54,672 nt of DNA from Perkinsus olseni (Eukaryota > Perkinsozoa > Perkinsida > Perkinsidae): assembly GCA_013115135.1 (NCBI GenBank), contig JABANP010000359.1, forward strand, positions 1 through 54,672. Reading direction: 5' to 3'. The number at the start of each line of letters is the position of its first letter. Within the stretch, counting starts at the first letter, position 1. The position numbers and the translations under genes were made by a program. Below, in pieces: positions 9,101 through 17,631 of this stretch. Below the pieces are notes generated by a model that saw only the letters and a program-made list of their open reading frames with translations, ran no database searches and was not told the DNA's origin.

Positions 9101-12046
9101 GTCATCCATAATCCTCACCGTTCGGATATGGGGGTGTTTATATCTAAGAACGGTGAACAGTATATCTACCACTCCTTCTAAGGAGGCTGGACCAGACGAT
9201 AGCCCAAACGCTAATCGCCTCGTCATCTTCAAAGTCATATCTCCGCAATCGATCAGTAATTCGCGGCCGATAGCAAGGCGATAATACGCCTTACTCAAAT
9301 CCATCTGCTCCACTCTCCAAGCTGGTTGTAATAATCCCTGCAACTGCTGAATCGCACAGTGCGTTGAATTCCTCCGATTGTGAGCTGATGGGTACTGCCG
9401 ATTTATTACTCGGCAATCGAGACATGGCCGCACTGGTGTGGTAACTTTCCTGAGAGATACCACAGGAAAGCAGGTGGCAAATTGGGTACTGCTCTCTTTA
9501 TCCGGTACGGGAATCCCAGTGTCCACCCACCAATGACGATTGAAATACATAGATAATTCCTCCTGCCATTTTTTGTATTCCTCGTTCGACAAGCGCTGAA
9601 TCAATCCTGTCGGACGCCAGCTACCTCTGACGTCATAGTTTCTTTCCAATTCCCTCTTCTTCTCAACTTTTTCCGGCCAATCGATATAAAGTCGATACTG
9701 CTGCTGTGGGATATCCGGAACTGCTGCATCATGCCCTTCTTCGTGTTCCAATTCTTCCAATGTCTTGAGCTGCACAGTATACTCAAGAGCATTAGGAAGA
9801 GGAAAGGGGCCATGATCATGAATGCGAGAGAGCGCCGTAACATAAAAATCTGCCTCGGGAGGAATATCCACCAATAATTTCTCAACCTGCTCTTCCAATG
9901 TGGTTGTACTATTCCCTCTCAAAGGTAAATTCGCCGACTGAGGCTCCTCTTCTCTAATAATATCATCTTCTAAATTTTTGACGCATTCCTCTTCATCTGA
10001 GCAACTAACCTCTATCTGCGCGATATCAATAACTGGTACATCTAATGATGGCGCTCCTCTCTCCTCTATATGCTGTGTAGGACTAGGCCGCTCCACTATC
10101 TCTTCTTTCAATGAAGATTGAATCTTACTCGCCTCATCATCATCTAATGAATATAATAATTTCGCACCAACTATACGTAATGCAACTCGGCCTAGTATAA
10201 TAGGGTAGCTCAGATCCTTAACCACCAGTGCTGGGATATAGAAGCTGGCACGACCCTCTGAACCCCGAGATAACGATACTTGAAGGATACATTCCTCATC
10301 AACGGTCCGCGATGTACGATTCGCACACGTAATAATCACTGGTTTAATCTTCCGACGTTCGATAATCCCCTCTTGATGTAGTCGGGATGCCAGCTCTTCG
10401 CGAATCATCGCGACCGCTGCACCAGAGTCCACCAATGCACAAACATCCAAACTTCCGATACGTAAAGATACCGTATCCGGCCCCGTCATCAATTTCAGTG
10501 ACCACGACTCTTTCAACACTTCATTCTCAGCCCCCGCGAAATTTTGCTCAACACAAGTCAGGTCAACCACACAAGATAACGGATCTGCCGAACTTCGTGC
10601 ACCCTGGGTGGCCCCTGTGGTTGCATCACTAGTTGAGGCCTTTGACTGCGAAGTGCAGCCCACCTCAATAGTGTATGCGGAAGCCCTCTTAGACGAACCA
10701 CCTTTACCGGTGCTTGAAGCTCGATCCGTACCCTGTGGCCTCTGACCTGAAATGAGCGGGGTAGGGCATACATACTGTAAGTGACCTTGCTGAGAACATC
10801 TCCTACATTTCACCGTAGGAGAAATTGCACAGTCTGCCAGTCGATGCCTGAGTCCGCAGCGAGAACATCTCTGGGCCATATCTCCCGGCTTTTCACTCCT
10901 GCAATAACGCCATGAATGTCCGGGCTGTAGGCACCTACTGCAAGTGCCCGTGAAGGACGATACTGCTGATTTTCCCTTACCAGCAGCAGCCCTCTTCGGT
11001 GCCAAATCCGGCGAACTTTTGGCCTCCCATCGATTTTTCCCAGAGCTCAGCTGTGACTCGAAATGCATAGCTTCCCCTCGCAATTCTTTATATGACATAC
11101 GATCGACCGCCTTCCCCAGGCTTTCTATAGCTTTCGATAATTTCGGTAACAACCCCATTCTCGCTCTCACACACTTCTCCAATTCCAAATGCTGCTTACC
11201 GAATACCGAACATAATAAACTTGACTCCTTATCGATACGGACGAAATAGTCTTCCACCCGTTCATCTTCTTTCTGTGCCAAGCGCTCCCAACGCAATAAT
11301 GCTTCCCCTTTATTAAATGTGCCGGAAAATCTATCATCGAGATATTCCCAAACTCTCATCACGATATCCGAACTCGATATCCCTTCTGATAACTTCTCTC
11401 TTATCATGACATTAATGTCATCTCTAAGCGGCCCCGAGAAATTCCGAAGTATATAATAAAGTTCCGGCTCCCCTTTCAGATGATAAATAGCGATCGAGTC
11501 AACAACTTTCTGCTTAAATATTTCATACGGCAATTCTGCCGTGGGTCGAGACCACGGAGCCCCCAACACCAAGTCCAATTTATTCCAATCAATCATATTT
11601 TTATTTCCAGAACCACCACCATCAGTACCACCACCATCATCTGCGCTATCCACTTTCTCTCCCAAAAATAACTCTAAAGCCTTTTTCAAATCCTCATGAC
11701 GATCAAGATGCCACTCAACCCCTGATGACCGAGCAGAGGCTGTCGCCTGCTTGGCTAAATATTTCCCAAGAAAGCGAACCCATTCCCCTGTCAGACCCTC
11801 TACTTGAGCGGCATCAAGAATAGCCCCATATATTACCCGTGCCCTCTCTTCAACTCCAGATATCTCCCCTTTTGACATCCATCGTTGAACCTTGGCCCGG
11901 ATAATAGATACCTCTCGATTGAAGGCTCCTCTCTTCTCAACTTCCAGGTAGAGATGCTGCATCTCCAAGCTGAGATCCATACCTGGGATCGGCGCTATCA
12001 CGGCATCTCCGAAGACGGCGTCGGCGGATCCTGCATCGGGTACCAT
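6197..12046 (-). CDS. Gag-Pol polyprotein of family A LTR element
   Basis: A single 1949-aa ORF with no frameshift between Gag and Pol. Three zinc knuckles lie at about residues 368-425: CSRCLQPGHSWRYC, CSRCGLRHRLADC and CRRCSQQGHLQYVC. The protease motif VDSGAAVAMI is near 537. The RT runs from about 850, with the active site IMDDF near 977. RNase H starts VRLFTDASS near 1135. The integrase shows its HHCC zinc domain (HDLRGH...CHPC, about 1464-1504) and a DDE core: LDIVGP near 1532, SDQGRQF near 1594 and YERQHR near 1627. A GPY/F-like module follows (RGESVYIYRKPQHK...DHIKPF). The start ATG at 12046 is one base past the LTR and overlaps the primer-binding site, and the stop lies beside the PPT. 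All catalytic residues are present, so the copy is potentially autonomous. Confidence 0.95.
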   Translation of the reverse strand: MVPDAGSADAVFGDAVIAPIPGMDLSLEMQHLYLEVEKRGAFNREVSIIRAKVQRWMSKGEISGVEERARVIYGAILDAAQVEGLTGEWVRFLGKYLAKQATASARSSGVEWHLDRHEDLKKALELFLGEKVDSADDGGGTDGGGSGNKNMIDWNKLDLVLGAPWSRPTAELPYEIFKQKVVDSIAIYHLKGEPELYYILRNFSGPLRDDINVMIREKLSEGISSSDIVMRVWEYLDDRFSGTFNKGEALLRWERLAQKEDERVEDYFVRIDKESSLLCSVFGKQHLELEKCVRARMGLLPKLSKAIESLGKAVDRMSYKELRGEAMHFESQLSSGKNRWEAKSSPDLAPKRAAAGKGKSAVSSFTGTCSRCLQPGHSWRYCRSEKPGDMAQRCSRCGLRHRLADCAISPTVKCRRCSQQGHLQYVCPTPLISGQRPQGTDRASSTGKGGSSKRASAYTIEVGCTSQSKASTSDATTGATQGARSSADPLSCVVDLTCVEQNFAGAENEVLKESWSLKLMTGPDTVSLRIGSLDVCALVDSGAAVAMIREELASRLHQEGIIERRKIKPVIITCANRTSRTVDEECILQVSLSRGSEGRASFYIPALVVKDLSYPIILGRVALRIVGAKLLYSLDDDEASKIQSSLKEEIVERPSPTQHIEERGAPSLDVPVIDIAQIEVSCSDEEECVKNLEDDIIREEEPQSANLPLRGNSTTTLEEQVEKLLVDIPPEADFYVTALSRIHDHGPFPLPNALEYTVQLKTLEELEHEEGHDAAVPDIPQQQYRLYIDWPEKVEKKRELERNYDVRGSWRPTGLIQRLSNEEYKKWQEELSMYFNRHWWVDTGIPVPDKESSTQFATCFPVVSLRKVTTPVRPCLDCRVINRQYPSAHNRRNSTHCAIQQLQGLLQPAWRVEQMDLSKAYYRLAIGRELLIDCGDMTLKMTRRLAFGLSSGPASLEGVVDILFTVLRYKHPHIRTVRIMDDFLILSRNEEERQAWNADMFQLLAKCGFEVPDSKRSMWEKDSPQKWLGVKWRWDSAKGNLFVDRPEIKIDESIESRRGYFANAGKFLELTKSSAEAQCRGHCDIVRQLSGRAENSWDGILPKDVRDKCDLHLKAAEDLWQQIDQRVPLISGVKTVRLFTDASSRGYGIEFWAPARELYGAFRSREGGGEEEREEWVSIYGEAHLFPDRAEAWHANRREMFAILQSLTALCQQFERNWWRSLRTIVLGSDSFTAIRRMGGPERKLKGIEWLATRRIRDCTDDIIAELKTMSISVSFIHHPNTSFFTKRVDILSRIIDDIPFSRELLSIHASRDVPLTAIDLTVAIDDSEVPLLAFEVFDLYYPHSLLLPTLENVPSLKTYYNLDKTFHAWKGDSATPRHELIRRFLIREQEKDPLCSEVRHLLEEGADLSKKKRSVSPAVVYYGENAFLHNDVLCKKDPVDDEDDVRIVLPKSKYSRLPVELIKYYHDLRGHPAVNSTHRYLRRLFWWPRSRADVKSVIRSCHPCQVSASFLKRQHEAHLWTPSEPFEVLGLDIVGPLLPSSKGERWVLTCTDLLSRFTLLFPLADISTNTICRVIETQVLLRFGTPSTFISDQGRQFTLSPRFDALCCLYSARHIVLPVAHPASGGFYERQHRTIGDSLRRLLKSRQRASWVDLLSIAEGRLNSVPDPELGISPHEILFGFKLRLPFDVSLRSQVLQEPLTHENIVSFISYPNKIRTSAVLSEVSRLDRHRRQLLNVWSDAWTRSREKSRGPEVREHYVRGESVYIYRKPQHKLDSQWIRGTIMNPIGEQCYEVQLSDGTRQVFHKDHIKPFYISEEEDRVPTSTSRGHKRRDLSSPPTTEGLPPKRRVRIVSSGHPFLAWKDEDGTVRVGSKISWTNDNFFLVHEYKLLEDHRTVVPMYFTSDGILRVGGPPEIPATVAVNPKGVSVLKLESPTQLSVESSRKVSAL
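12028..12045 (-). promoter_or_regulatory. Primer-binding site of family A element
   Basis: Two bases past the 5' LTR the minus strand reads TGGTACCCGATGCAGG. The leading TGG is the complement of a tRNA CCA end, as in most LTR elements. The implied tRNA would end CGGGTACCA; I cannot name it. The PBS overlaps the Gag start codon (ATGG). Confidence 0.6.
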
Positions 12047-12047
12047 T

Positions 12048-12230
12048 TGTTGAGATTATAGATAACGCAACATAACTTGAGCCAAGATGGCTACGATAGT
12101 AACCGACCTCTCCTCTAGAACCTCAGATAATAAGTGCCTCTGTAAACCTCTAATGACAGTAGCTGACGGCAAGACTACACTATCTTGCACTCTTGCTATT
12201 CCTCTACAATCAATATATAAATACTCAACA
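12048..12230 (-). repeat. 5' LTR of family A element
   Basis: A 183-bp LTR, TGTTGAG...CTCAACA, paired with 5989-6174. It carries a TATA-like stretch near its transcription-side start and a better leader match than the other LTR. Confidence 0.93.
12076..12097 (-). other. Spliced-leader-like sequence inside the 5' LTR
   Basis: The minus strand matches 21 of 22 leader positions: A, T (leader has C), then CGTAGCCATCTTGGCTCAAG. It is followed by TTATGTTGCG and the last 28 bp of the LTR. The transcript R region could therefore begin at, or include, the leader. Confidence 0.82.
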
Positions 12231-12879
12231 GTCCACTTCACAACGTCAGCACTTGGACGGAATCCCACTTTTATCCGATCGATGCCCTTCGTTCGCCCGA
12301 AGTTCGTTTCTGTGTCTCTACCGGCTCACATTTCCACCCCCTTGGGTGGAGTCCACTCGTTTCGTAAATAAAGCACAACATCACGAAACGCAAACATCAC
12401 CGTCCGTAGTACAGAGCCTGCACCGATCCGGACCGGAGTACTATCCGCCCAGGGACTAGGGATATTCCAGAAAACGAATGCGCCAGAGGAAACAAGATAG
12501 ATCGGAGCACACGAACAATAAGCCTTCGGAGGCAAAAATCGCGCGTAACTCGATCCTACCAAGATTCGAACCTACGATCTACGGATGAGCAACCGTGAAC
12601 CCTAACGTCCACACCATAGACTCTCAAGAAAAATACTTGGCATTTACAACCGGACGATGAAAATATATAGCAAATTGGATAAAACAGCGATTGGGTAAAT
12701 AGATGCCCAGCGATTAATTTTTCGATTACATTGGCGCGCTCTTTCGGGTTGGTTAAATCCGGGTTTGGGTAAAGTCGGGTGTAGCCCCCAACCAAATGCT
12801 TTCGCGTGCGCCCTGAAAAATCGATTATCATGGCGCGCGCTAATGTGCGTGCCGCCGCGCCTTATGAAATGGACATGCC
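12231..12879. other. Spacer between LTR elements A and B, with a tRNA-like relic
   Basis: No coding region is recognisable. On the minus strand around 12545-12610 the sequence is tRNA-like: a B-box-like GGTTCGAATCT preceded by a possible anticodon arm (ACGG/CCGT around TTGCTCAT). The acceptor stem does not close, so I read it as a relic or SINE fragment, not a tRNA gene. A stretch with CTATCGATTATGA and related bases belongs to the LTR that starts at 12885. Confidence 0.4.
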
Positions 12880-12884
12880 ATCCG
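12880..12884. repeat. Target site duplication (left), ATCCG
   Basis: ATCCG directly precedes the left LTR of element B. The same five bases follow the right LTR at 21532-21536. This fixes the element boundaries exactly. Confidence 0.92.
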
Positions 12885-13185
12885 TGAGGTGGTAGTCAAC
12901 ACGCATACTCAAAGGGGAGTCTATCGATTATGAAGACAAGCGCAGTCCTATCGATAAGCTTACGTATTTCAATCGATTTGCTGAAAGCTGAGAGATCATT
13001 ACTCCGCGAATCACCAGATGTATGAGGGTTTTCCGATGACGCTCCCCATCCTTACCTTTTCCTCCTTAGTTGTCTCGTCTCTCACTTGTGTTTGAGAAGC
13101 GATCCTTATTCTCCCTTACATCAGCTCATCGCTTATCTTCTCTAACCAAGTCCCGACCTTGAGTTCTATCACGGTGGCTACAACA
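12885..13185 (+). repeat. 5' LTR of family B element
   Basis: A 301-bp LTR, TGAGGT...ACAACA, identical to 21231-21531. It contains repeated ATCGAT-type words near its start and a pyrimidine tract ending in AG at 13045-13071. Confidence 0.95.
13045..13071 (+). promoter_or_regulatory. Candidate trans-splice acceptor in the family B LTR
   Basis: CCATCCTTACCTTTTCCTCC followed by TTAG is a strong pyrimidine tract ending in AG, about 140 bases before the Gag ATG. If the host trans-splices, this is a plausible acceptor for the SL on the Gag mRNA. Inference only. Confidence 0.3.
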
Positions 13186-13208
13186 AGAAACACAAGTGAC
13201 TCTACTCC

Positions 13209-15842
13209 ATGGCTGACACCGAGCAGACCCCGAGGAGACCCCGGAATCGATGGCAGCAAGGTCGGTTCCAAGCAGAAGACCCTTCCTCGCGGGGCGAGGA
13301 CCCGGAAGACCACGACGAAGAGGTACCCTCCGAAGAAGGCTCGTCATCACGAACGTCGACGGTCCAAGAAGCATTCTCCCCGTTCGACGAGGGCTTCCAG
13401 GAAGCCACAGAAAGCGGGTCCTCTCCCTCCCGACCGGCCGTCTCTGCCGCTGGTGATTCCCGATCGCCAGAAGAGCGTCTTCTTCTGGGGCCTGAAAGGC
13501 CCGGTCATCTTATCCCCTCGGCCAAGGACCGTGGTAGAGCCCCGCCCCCGCCGAAGGTCTCCGCGAAAGTTGTCACCCCGAAGTTCGGCCCGAAGTTCTC
13601 GCCACGACCTCAGGGAGGAGGTGGCTCCGGAAGAGCAGACGAATACCAATCCCGCCGTGGCCAACCCCTTAGCCCAATCTACGAAACCCACGCAAGGCCG
13701 AAGGCGTCGTCCACGTCGGGGCCGTCGGTCGGGTGGTCCAGCTCCTTACAAGGTCCGTCGCCGAGATCGTTCACCTCCCGCTCAAGCCGGGCGTCGACAG
13801 TAGTGGGGACCTTCAGGAGCCTTGTGGCTCCGGGTGTCCTCGCCGGTCGACAGGATGAGGTCAGCATAGAGGCCGTGCTGTTAGCTTCTGGCTACGGAAC
13901 GCACTCGTGCTATGACCACGTCCGAAGCTACACGAAAGCGTACACCCCCAGGGCGCTGGCCGATGTCATATGCTACAAACGCTTCCATGACTTGGCGCTA
14001 AAATCCGGGGTGGAGTTCCTCACGGCGATGGAGAACCTGCTTGAAGAAATGGAGAGCTACTGGGGATTGGACGTGGCGCTCTCGACGGTCGTGCTGGTGG
14101 CCCACCTTTGCCCAAATGAGGTCTGGGGCACGAAGGAGGCTTCCTCGAAAGACGTTGCCGGTGACGGGCTGGCGAGCGTCAGGGGGCACGCCGCTCGCAT
14201 ACGTTCAGCCATCGATGCTTTCTTCGCCTGTGATACTCCTGCACGAGCGGATCACTGTATCGAGAGGGTGAAGGAAGAAGGGGTCGCGGCTCTTCGGGAG
14301 ATCCCGACGAACCTGAGCGTCTCCTCTACTTTCGATCGGCTACAGTCGGACGATGCCGAGACCTGGACGGCGGCGTGGTTGCAGCTCTTCACGCTCGTAA
14401 GCCTGTGCCTTACGAAGGGCCAAGTAGAGTCTGTCAGCTTCTCCGAAGCATATAGGAGATGGACGGACGTCCGACAGGGGAAGGACGAGTCGATTGACTC
14501 TTACCTGTTCAGAGAGAAGCAGTCTTACAAGTTCCTGCGGGCGGTAGCTAATGCTTGCCGATGCAGTATTCCCAGCTCTCACGAACGAGCGGTGTCTATC
14601 CTACGGACGACTCTTCCGGATTATCGGAAGTTCTTCAACGCTCATGTGCGCCGAGACCGGGTAGACGTGAACTCCCTCGACTACGAGGCGGTAGTGGTCT
14701 GGTTGCGGGAGAACGAACGTTATTCCCGAAGGCGTCTAGAGTGGGAAGAGTCGGATGTCCGGCAGGGTTCCAAAGAGTCTCCGAACAAGGCAAAGGTTCC
14801 GGGCAAACCTCCTCCAAAGGAGCCCAAGGAACCCAAGGAGGCGAAGGAGACCCCCAAGGACTCTCCCAAGGATGAGACCAAATCCGGTATGGTACAGGGG
14901 AAGAAGGCTGCTTCCCCGGGAAAACCACCAGATACTAGACCTAGTGGTTCAAAACCCGGTGGTGCACTCGTGTGTGATTCCTGCCACAAGAAGGGCCACA
15001 AGAAATCCGAATGCGGGAAACTTCACCCGGAGAAGGCCCCAGCTTGGGCCAGAGAGAAGAAATCTCCAGCCGGAGTGGCCCTGACATCGGAGTCGCCGTC
15101 ATCTTCTGTTCCCCACGCTAACGACGCTGACCAGAAGGCCACGCCGGGTGAAAAGGAGGCCTCGTTATTGGCCTTCCATTCGTATGAACCGAGTAAACCT
15201 ATGGTGGTTCTCCCGGGGGCCGTGTCTGGCGGCAAGTCAGTCATGCTGCTGCTTGATAGTGGCAGCCAGCATAGCCTGGTTTCACGTCCGCTCGTGGAAA
15301 ACTTAGGCCTGGCGGGTGATCTGAAACCTTTAGGCTCTCCGCTCTCTTTGCAAGGGATTGCGGGTCAGATCGTTGTACGCGAGACTGTCACCATCCCTCT
15401 GGAGGTTTATGGGAAGGGATGCACTCTGACATGTTTAGTGTGCCCCGAACTCCCTTCGCCCAGAGGAAACCCATGCGTCATTCTGGGGTTGCAAAGCATG
15501 AGGTCTATGGGGATGGTGTGCAACTTCGCAGAGTTGTCTGTGACTATTTCCGCTCTGGGGGTGGGCGGCAAGCTCATGGAGCTTCCACTTCCCTCGGAAA
15601 TAGTAGAAGCTGCATCGACCACCTTCCCGTCACCCGACCAGGGGATATTGCCAAGCACTGTCTCCACTGGCGGCATATGGGATCCCCACGCGCCTTCGGG
15701 AGAAGGCGTTGCCCGGTTGGCTGCACGAACGTCGACGACCTCCCGGAACAGTTTCCGAGCCTCTTCCCTAGACAAGGTGCGCGTCACACCAGTATTGCCC
15801 TTCTTGGGAACGAGGAACATCGGGTTCCAAAAGGTGCGGTGA
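13209..15842 (+). CDS. Gag-protease of family B, C-terminus rerouted into inverted RT
   Basis: An 877-aa ORF. Residues 1-210 are Pro/Ser/Arg-rich and disordered. A capsid-like helical region follows (about 210-480), then a Lys/Pro-rich linker (KPPPKEPKEPKEAKE), a single zinc knuckle CDSCHKKGHKKSEC near 588-601, and a retropepsin motif LLLDSGSQHSLVS near 681. True Gag-protease sequence ends at about residue 804 (15622). The remaining 73 residues are the antisense of the RT N-terminus, because the inverted segment begins there. An undamaged element would read straight from protease into RT (…EAASTTIPDSRLTVGQ, as seen in the inverted copy). The start at 13209 is the first ATG after the LTR. The product is probably a functional Gag but cannot continue into Pol. 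Confidence 0.88.
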   Translation: MADTEQTPRRPRNRWQQGRFQAEDPSSRGEDPEDHDEEVPSEEGSSSRTSTVQEAFSPFDEGFQEATESGSSPSRPAVSAAGDSRSPEERLLLGPERPGHLIPSAKDRGRAPPPPKVSAKVVTPKFGPKFSPRPQGGGGSGRADEYQSRRGQPLSPIYETHARPKASSTSGPSVGWSSSLQGPSPRSFTSRSSRASTVVGTFRSLVAPGVLAGRQDEVSIEAVLLASGYGTHSCYDHVRSYTKAYTPRALADVICYKRFHDLALKSGVEFLTAMENLLEEMESYWGLDVALSTVVLVAHLCPNEVWGTKEASSKDVAGDGLASVRGHAARIRSAIDAFFACDTPARADHCIERVKEEGVAALREIPTNLSVSSTFDRLQSDDAETWTAAWLQLFTLVSLCLTKGQVESVSFSEAYRRWTDVRQGKDESIDSYLFREKQSYKFLRAVANACRCSIPSSHERAVSILRTTLPDYRKFFNAHVRRDRVDVNSLDYEAVVVWLRENERYSRRRLEWEESDVRQGSKESPNKAKVPGKPPPKEPKEPKEAKETPKDSPKDETKSGMVQGKKAASPGKPPDTRPSGSKPGGALVCDSCHKKGHKKSECGKLHPEKAPAWAREKKSPAGVALTSESPSSSVPHANDADQKATPGEKEASLLAFHSYEPSKPMVVLPGAVSGGKSVMLLLDSGSQHSLVSRPLVENLGLAGDLKPLGSPLSLQGIAGQIVVRETVTIPLEVYGKGCTLTCLVCPELPSPRGNPCVILGLQSMRSMGMVCNFAELSVTISALGVGGKLMELPLPSEIVEAASTTFPSPDQGILPSTVSTGGIWDPHAPSGEGVARLAARTSTTSRNSFRASSLDKVRVTPVLPFLGTRNIGFQKVR

Positions 15843-17620
15843 TAATCCCCATACTCGTGTGGATTCACCGGCTGAAGGACCCCTCTCTCCACCATATCCT
15901 CCACCAACAGAGCAGCAGCTTGACTCTCGAAGCTGTTACGTAAGGGATACGTGGTGACCTTGGGCACGCACACATCTTCGCGAATGACGGTCTGCGCTTG
16001 AGGGAAGTGGAATTCGTGGAGTCGCTTCTTGATAATGGCCTGTGCTTTGGCGCGATCTTGACCAACAGTAAGTCGGGAATCCGGGATAGTGGTCGATGCA
16101 GCTTCTACTATTTCCGAGGGGAGTGGAAGCTCCATGAGCTTGCCGCCCACCCCCAGAGCGGGAATAGTCACAGACAACTCTGCGAAGTTGCACACCATCC
16201 CCATAGACCTCATGCTTTGCAACCCCAGAATGACGCATGGGTTTCCTCTGGGCGAAGGGAGTTCGGGGCACACTAAACATGTCAGAGTGCATCCCTTCCC
16301 ATAAACCTCCAGAGGGATGGTGACAGTCTCGCGTACAACGATCTGACCCGCAATCCCTTGCAAAGAGAGCGGAGAGCCTAAAGGTTTCAGATCACCCGCC
16401 AGGCCTAAGTTTTCCACGAGCGGACGTGAAACCAGGCTATGCTGGCTGCCACTATCAAGCAGCAGCATGACTGACTTGCCGCCAGACACGGCCCCCGGGA
16501 GAACCACCATAGGTTTACTCGGTTCATACGAATGGAAGGCCAATAACGAGGCCTCCTTTTCACCCGGCGTGGCCTTCTGGTCAGCGTCGTTAGCGTGGGG
16601 AACAGAAGATGACGGCGACTCCGATGTCAGGGCCACTCCGGCTGGAGATTTCTTCTCTCTGGCCCAAGCTGGGGCCTTCTCCGGGTGAAGTTTCCCGCAT
16701 TCGGATTTCTTGTGGCCCTTCTTGTGGCAGGAATCACACACGAGTGCACCACCGGGTTTTGAACCACTAGGTCTAGTATCTGGTGGTTTTCCCGGGGAAG
16801 CAGCCTTCTTCCCCTGTACCATACCGGATTTGGTCTCATCCTTGGGAGAGTCCTTGGGGGTCTCCTTCGCCTCCTTGGGTTCCTTGGGCTCCTTTGGAGG
16901 AGGTTTGCCCGGAACCTTTGCCTTGTTCGGAGACTCTTTGGAACCCTGCCGGACATCCGACTCTTCCCACTCTAGACGCCTTCGGGAATAACGTTCGTTC
17001 TCCCGCAACCAGACCACTACCGCCTCGTAGTCGAGGGAGTTCACGTCTACCCGGTCTCGGCGCACATGAGCGTTGAAGAACTTCCGATAATCCGGAAGAG
17101 TCGTCCGTAGGATAGACACCGCTCGTTCGTGAGAGCTGGGAATACTGCATCGGCAAGCATTAGCTACCGCCCGCAGGAACTTGTAAGACTGCTTCTCTCT
17201 GAACAGGTAAGAGTCAATCGACTCGTCCTTCCCCTGTCGGACGTCCGTCCATCTCCTATATGCTTCGGAGAAGCTGACAGACTCTACTTGGCCCTTCGTA
17301 AGGCACAGGCTTACGAGCGTGAAGAGCTGCAACCACGCCGCCGTCCAGGTCTCGGCATCGTCCGACTGTAGCCGATCGAAAGTAGAGGAGACGCTCAGGT
17401 TCGTCGGGATCTCCCGAAGAGCCGCGACCCCTTCTTCCTTCACCCTCTCGATACAGTGATCCGCTCGTGCAGGAGTATCACAGGCGAAGAAAGCATCGAT
17501 GGCTGAACGTATGCGAGCGGCGTGCCCCCTGACGCTCGCCAGCCCGTCACCGGCAACGTCTTTCGAGGAAGCCTCCTTCGTGCCCCAGACCTCATTTGGG
17601 CAAAGGTGGGCCACCAGCAC
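15619..17620 (-). pseudogene. Antisense gag-protease-RT segment of element B
   Basis: A minus-strand frame of about 737 codons, open because it copies real coding sequence. It reads the C-terminal half of Gag, the CCHC knuckle, protease DSG, then the natural junction into RT (DSRLTVGQDRAKAQ), and stops making sense at GDGK (15619), where it runs into the antisense of gag. It lacks Gag's N-terminus, the RT active site and everything downstream, and has no LTR promoter on its strand. It is informative because it preserves the undisturbed protease-RT join of family B. Confidence 0.8.
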
Positions 17621-17631
17621 GACCGTCGAGA
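15619..17631 (-). repeat. Inverted copy of the gag/RT junction inside element B
   Basis: These 2013 bp are the reverse complement of an unbroken protease-RT junction. Part A' (16089-17631, 1543 bp) mirrors 14080-15622 and part B' (15619-16083, 465 bp) mirrors 17632-18096. TATCC, present between A and B in the inverted copy, is missing from the flanking arms. The overall layout is therefore A, B', A', B. The left breakpoint shares CCAC between both partners; the right has at most one shared base. The arms are not perfectly identical (for example C versus T at 15550, and three differences in the RT part), which argues against a simple fold-back assembly artefact. Confidence 0.88.

Larger units (their letters stand above)
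5989..12230 (-). mobile_element. Complete LTR retrotransposon, family A (Ty3/Gypsy-like)
   Basis: A 6242-bp element read from right to left: 5' LTR (12048-12230), PBS, one Gag-Pol ORF, PPT, 3' LTR (5989-6174). The LTRs begin TGTTGAG and end CTCAACA. They differ by about six substitutions and one 3-bp indel, so roughly 3% divergence and an insertion that is not brand new. The flanking pentamers are GTATA and GTCCA, so no clean target duplication survives. The domain order PR-RT-RH-IN places it with Ty3/Gypsy-type elements. The RT is divergent, and I would not exclude a separate alveolate clade. Confidence 0.93.

Noticed and set aside
5984..12235. Target duplication for element A (GTATA / GTCCA)
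   Set aside because: Only two of five bases are shared; I do not call it.
13159..13803. Plus-strand ORF of 214 codons, Arg/Pro-rich
   Set aside because: Overlaps the N-terminus of Gag B in another frame. Its composition reflects the frame-shifted Ser/Arg-rich Gag segment.
15619..17631. Assembly fold-back artefact as the sole explanation of the inverted segment
   Set aside because: The arms differ at several bases and the breakpoints lack the single-hinge symmetry expected of a fold-back read. Still worth checking with raw reads.
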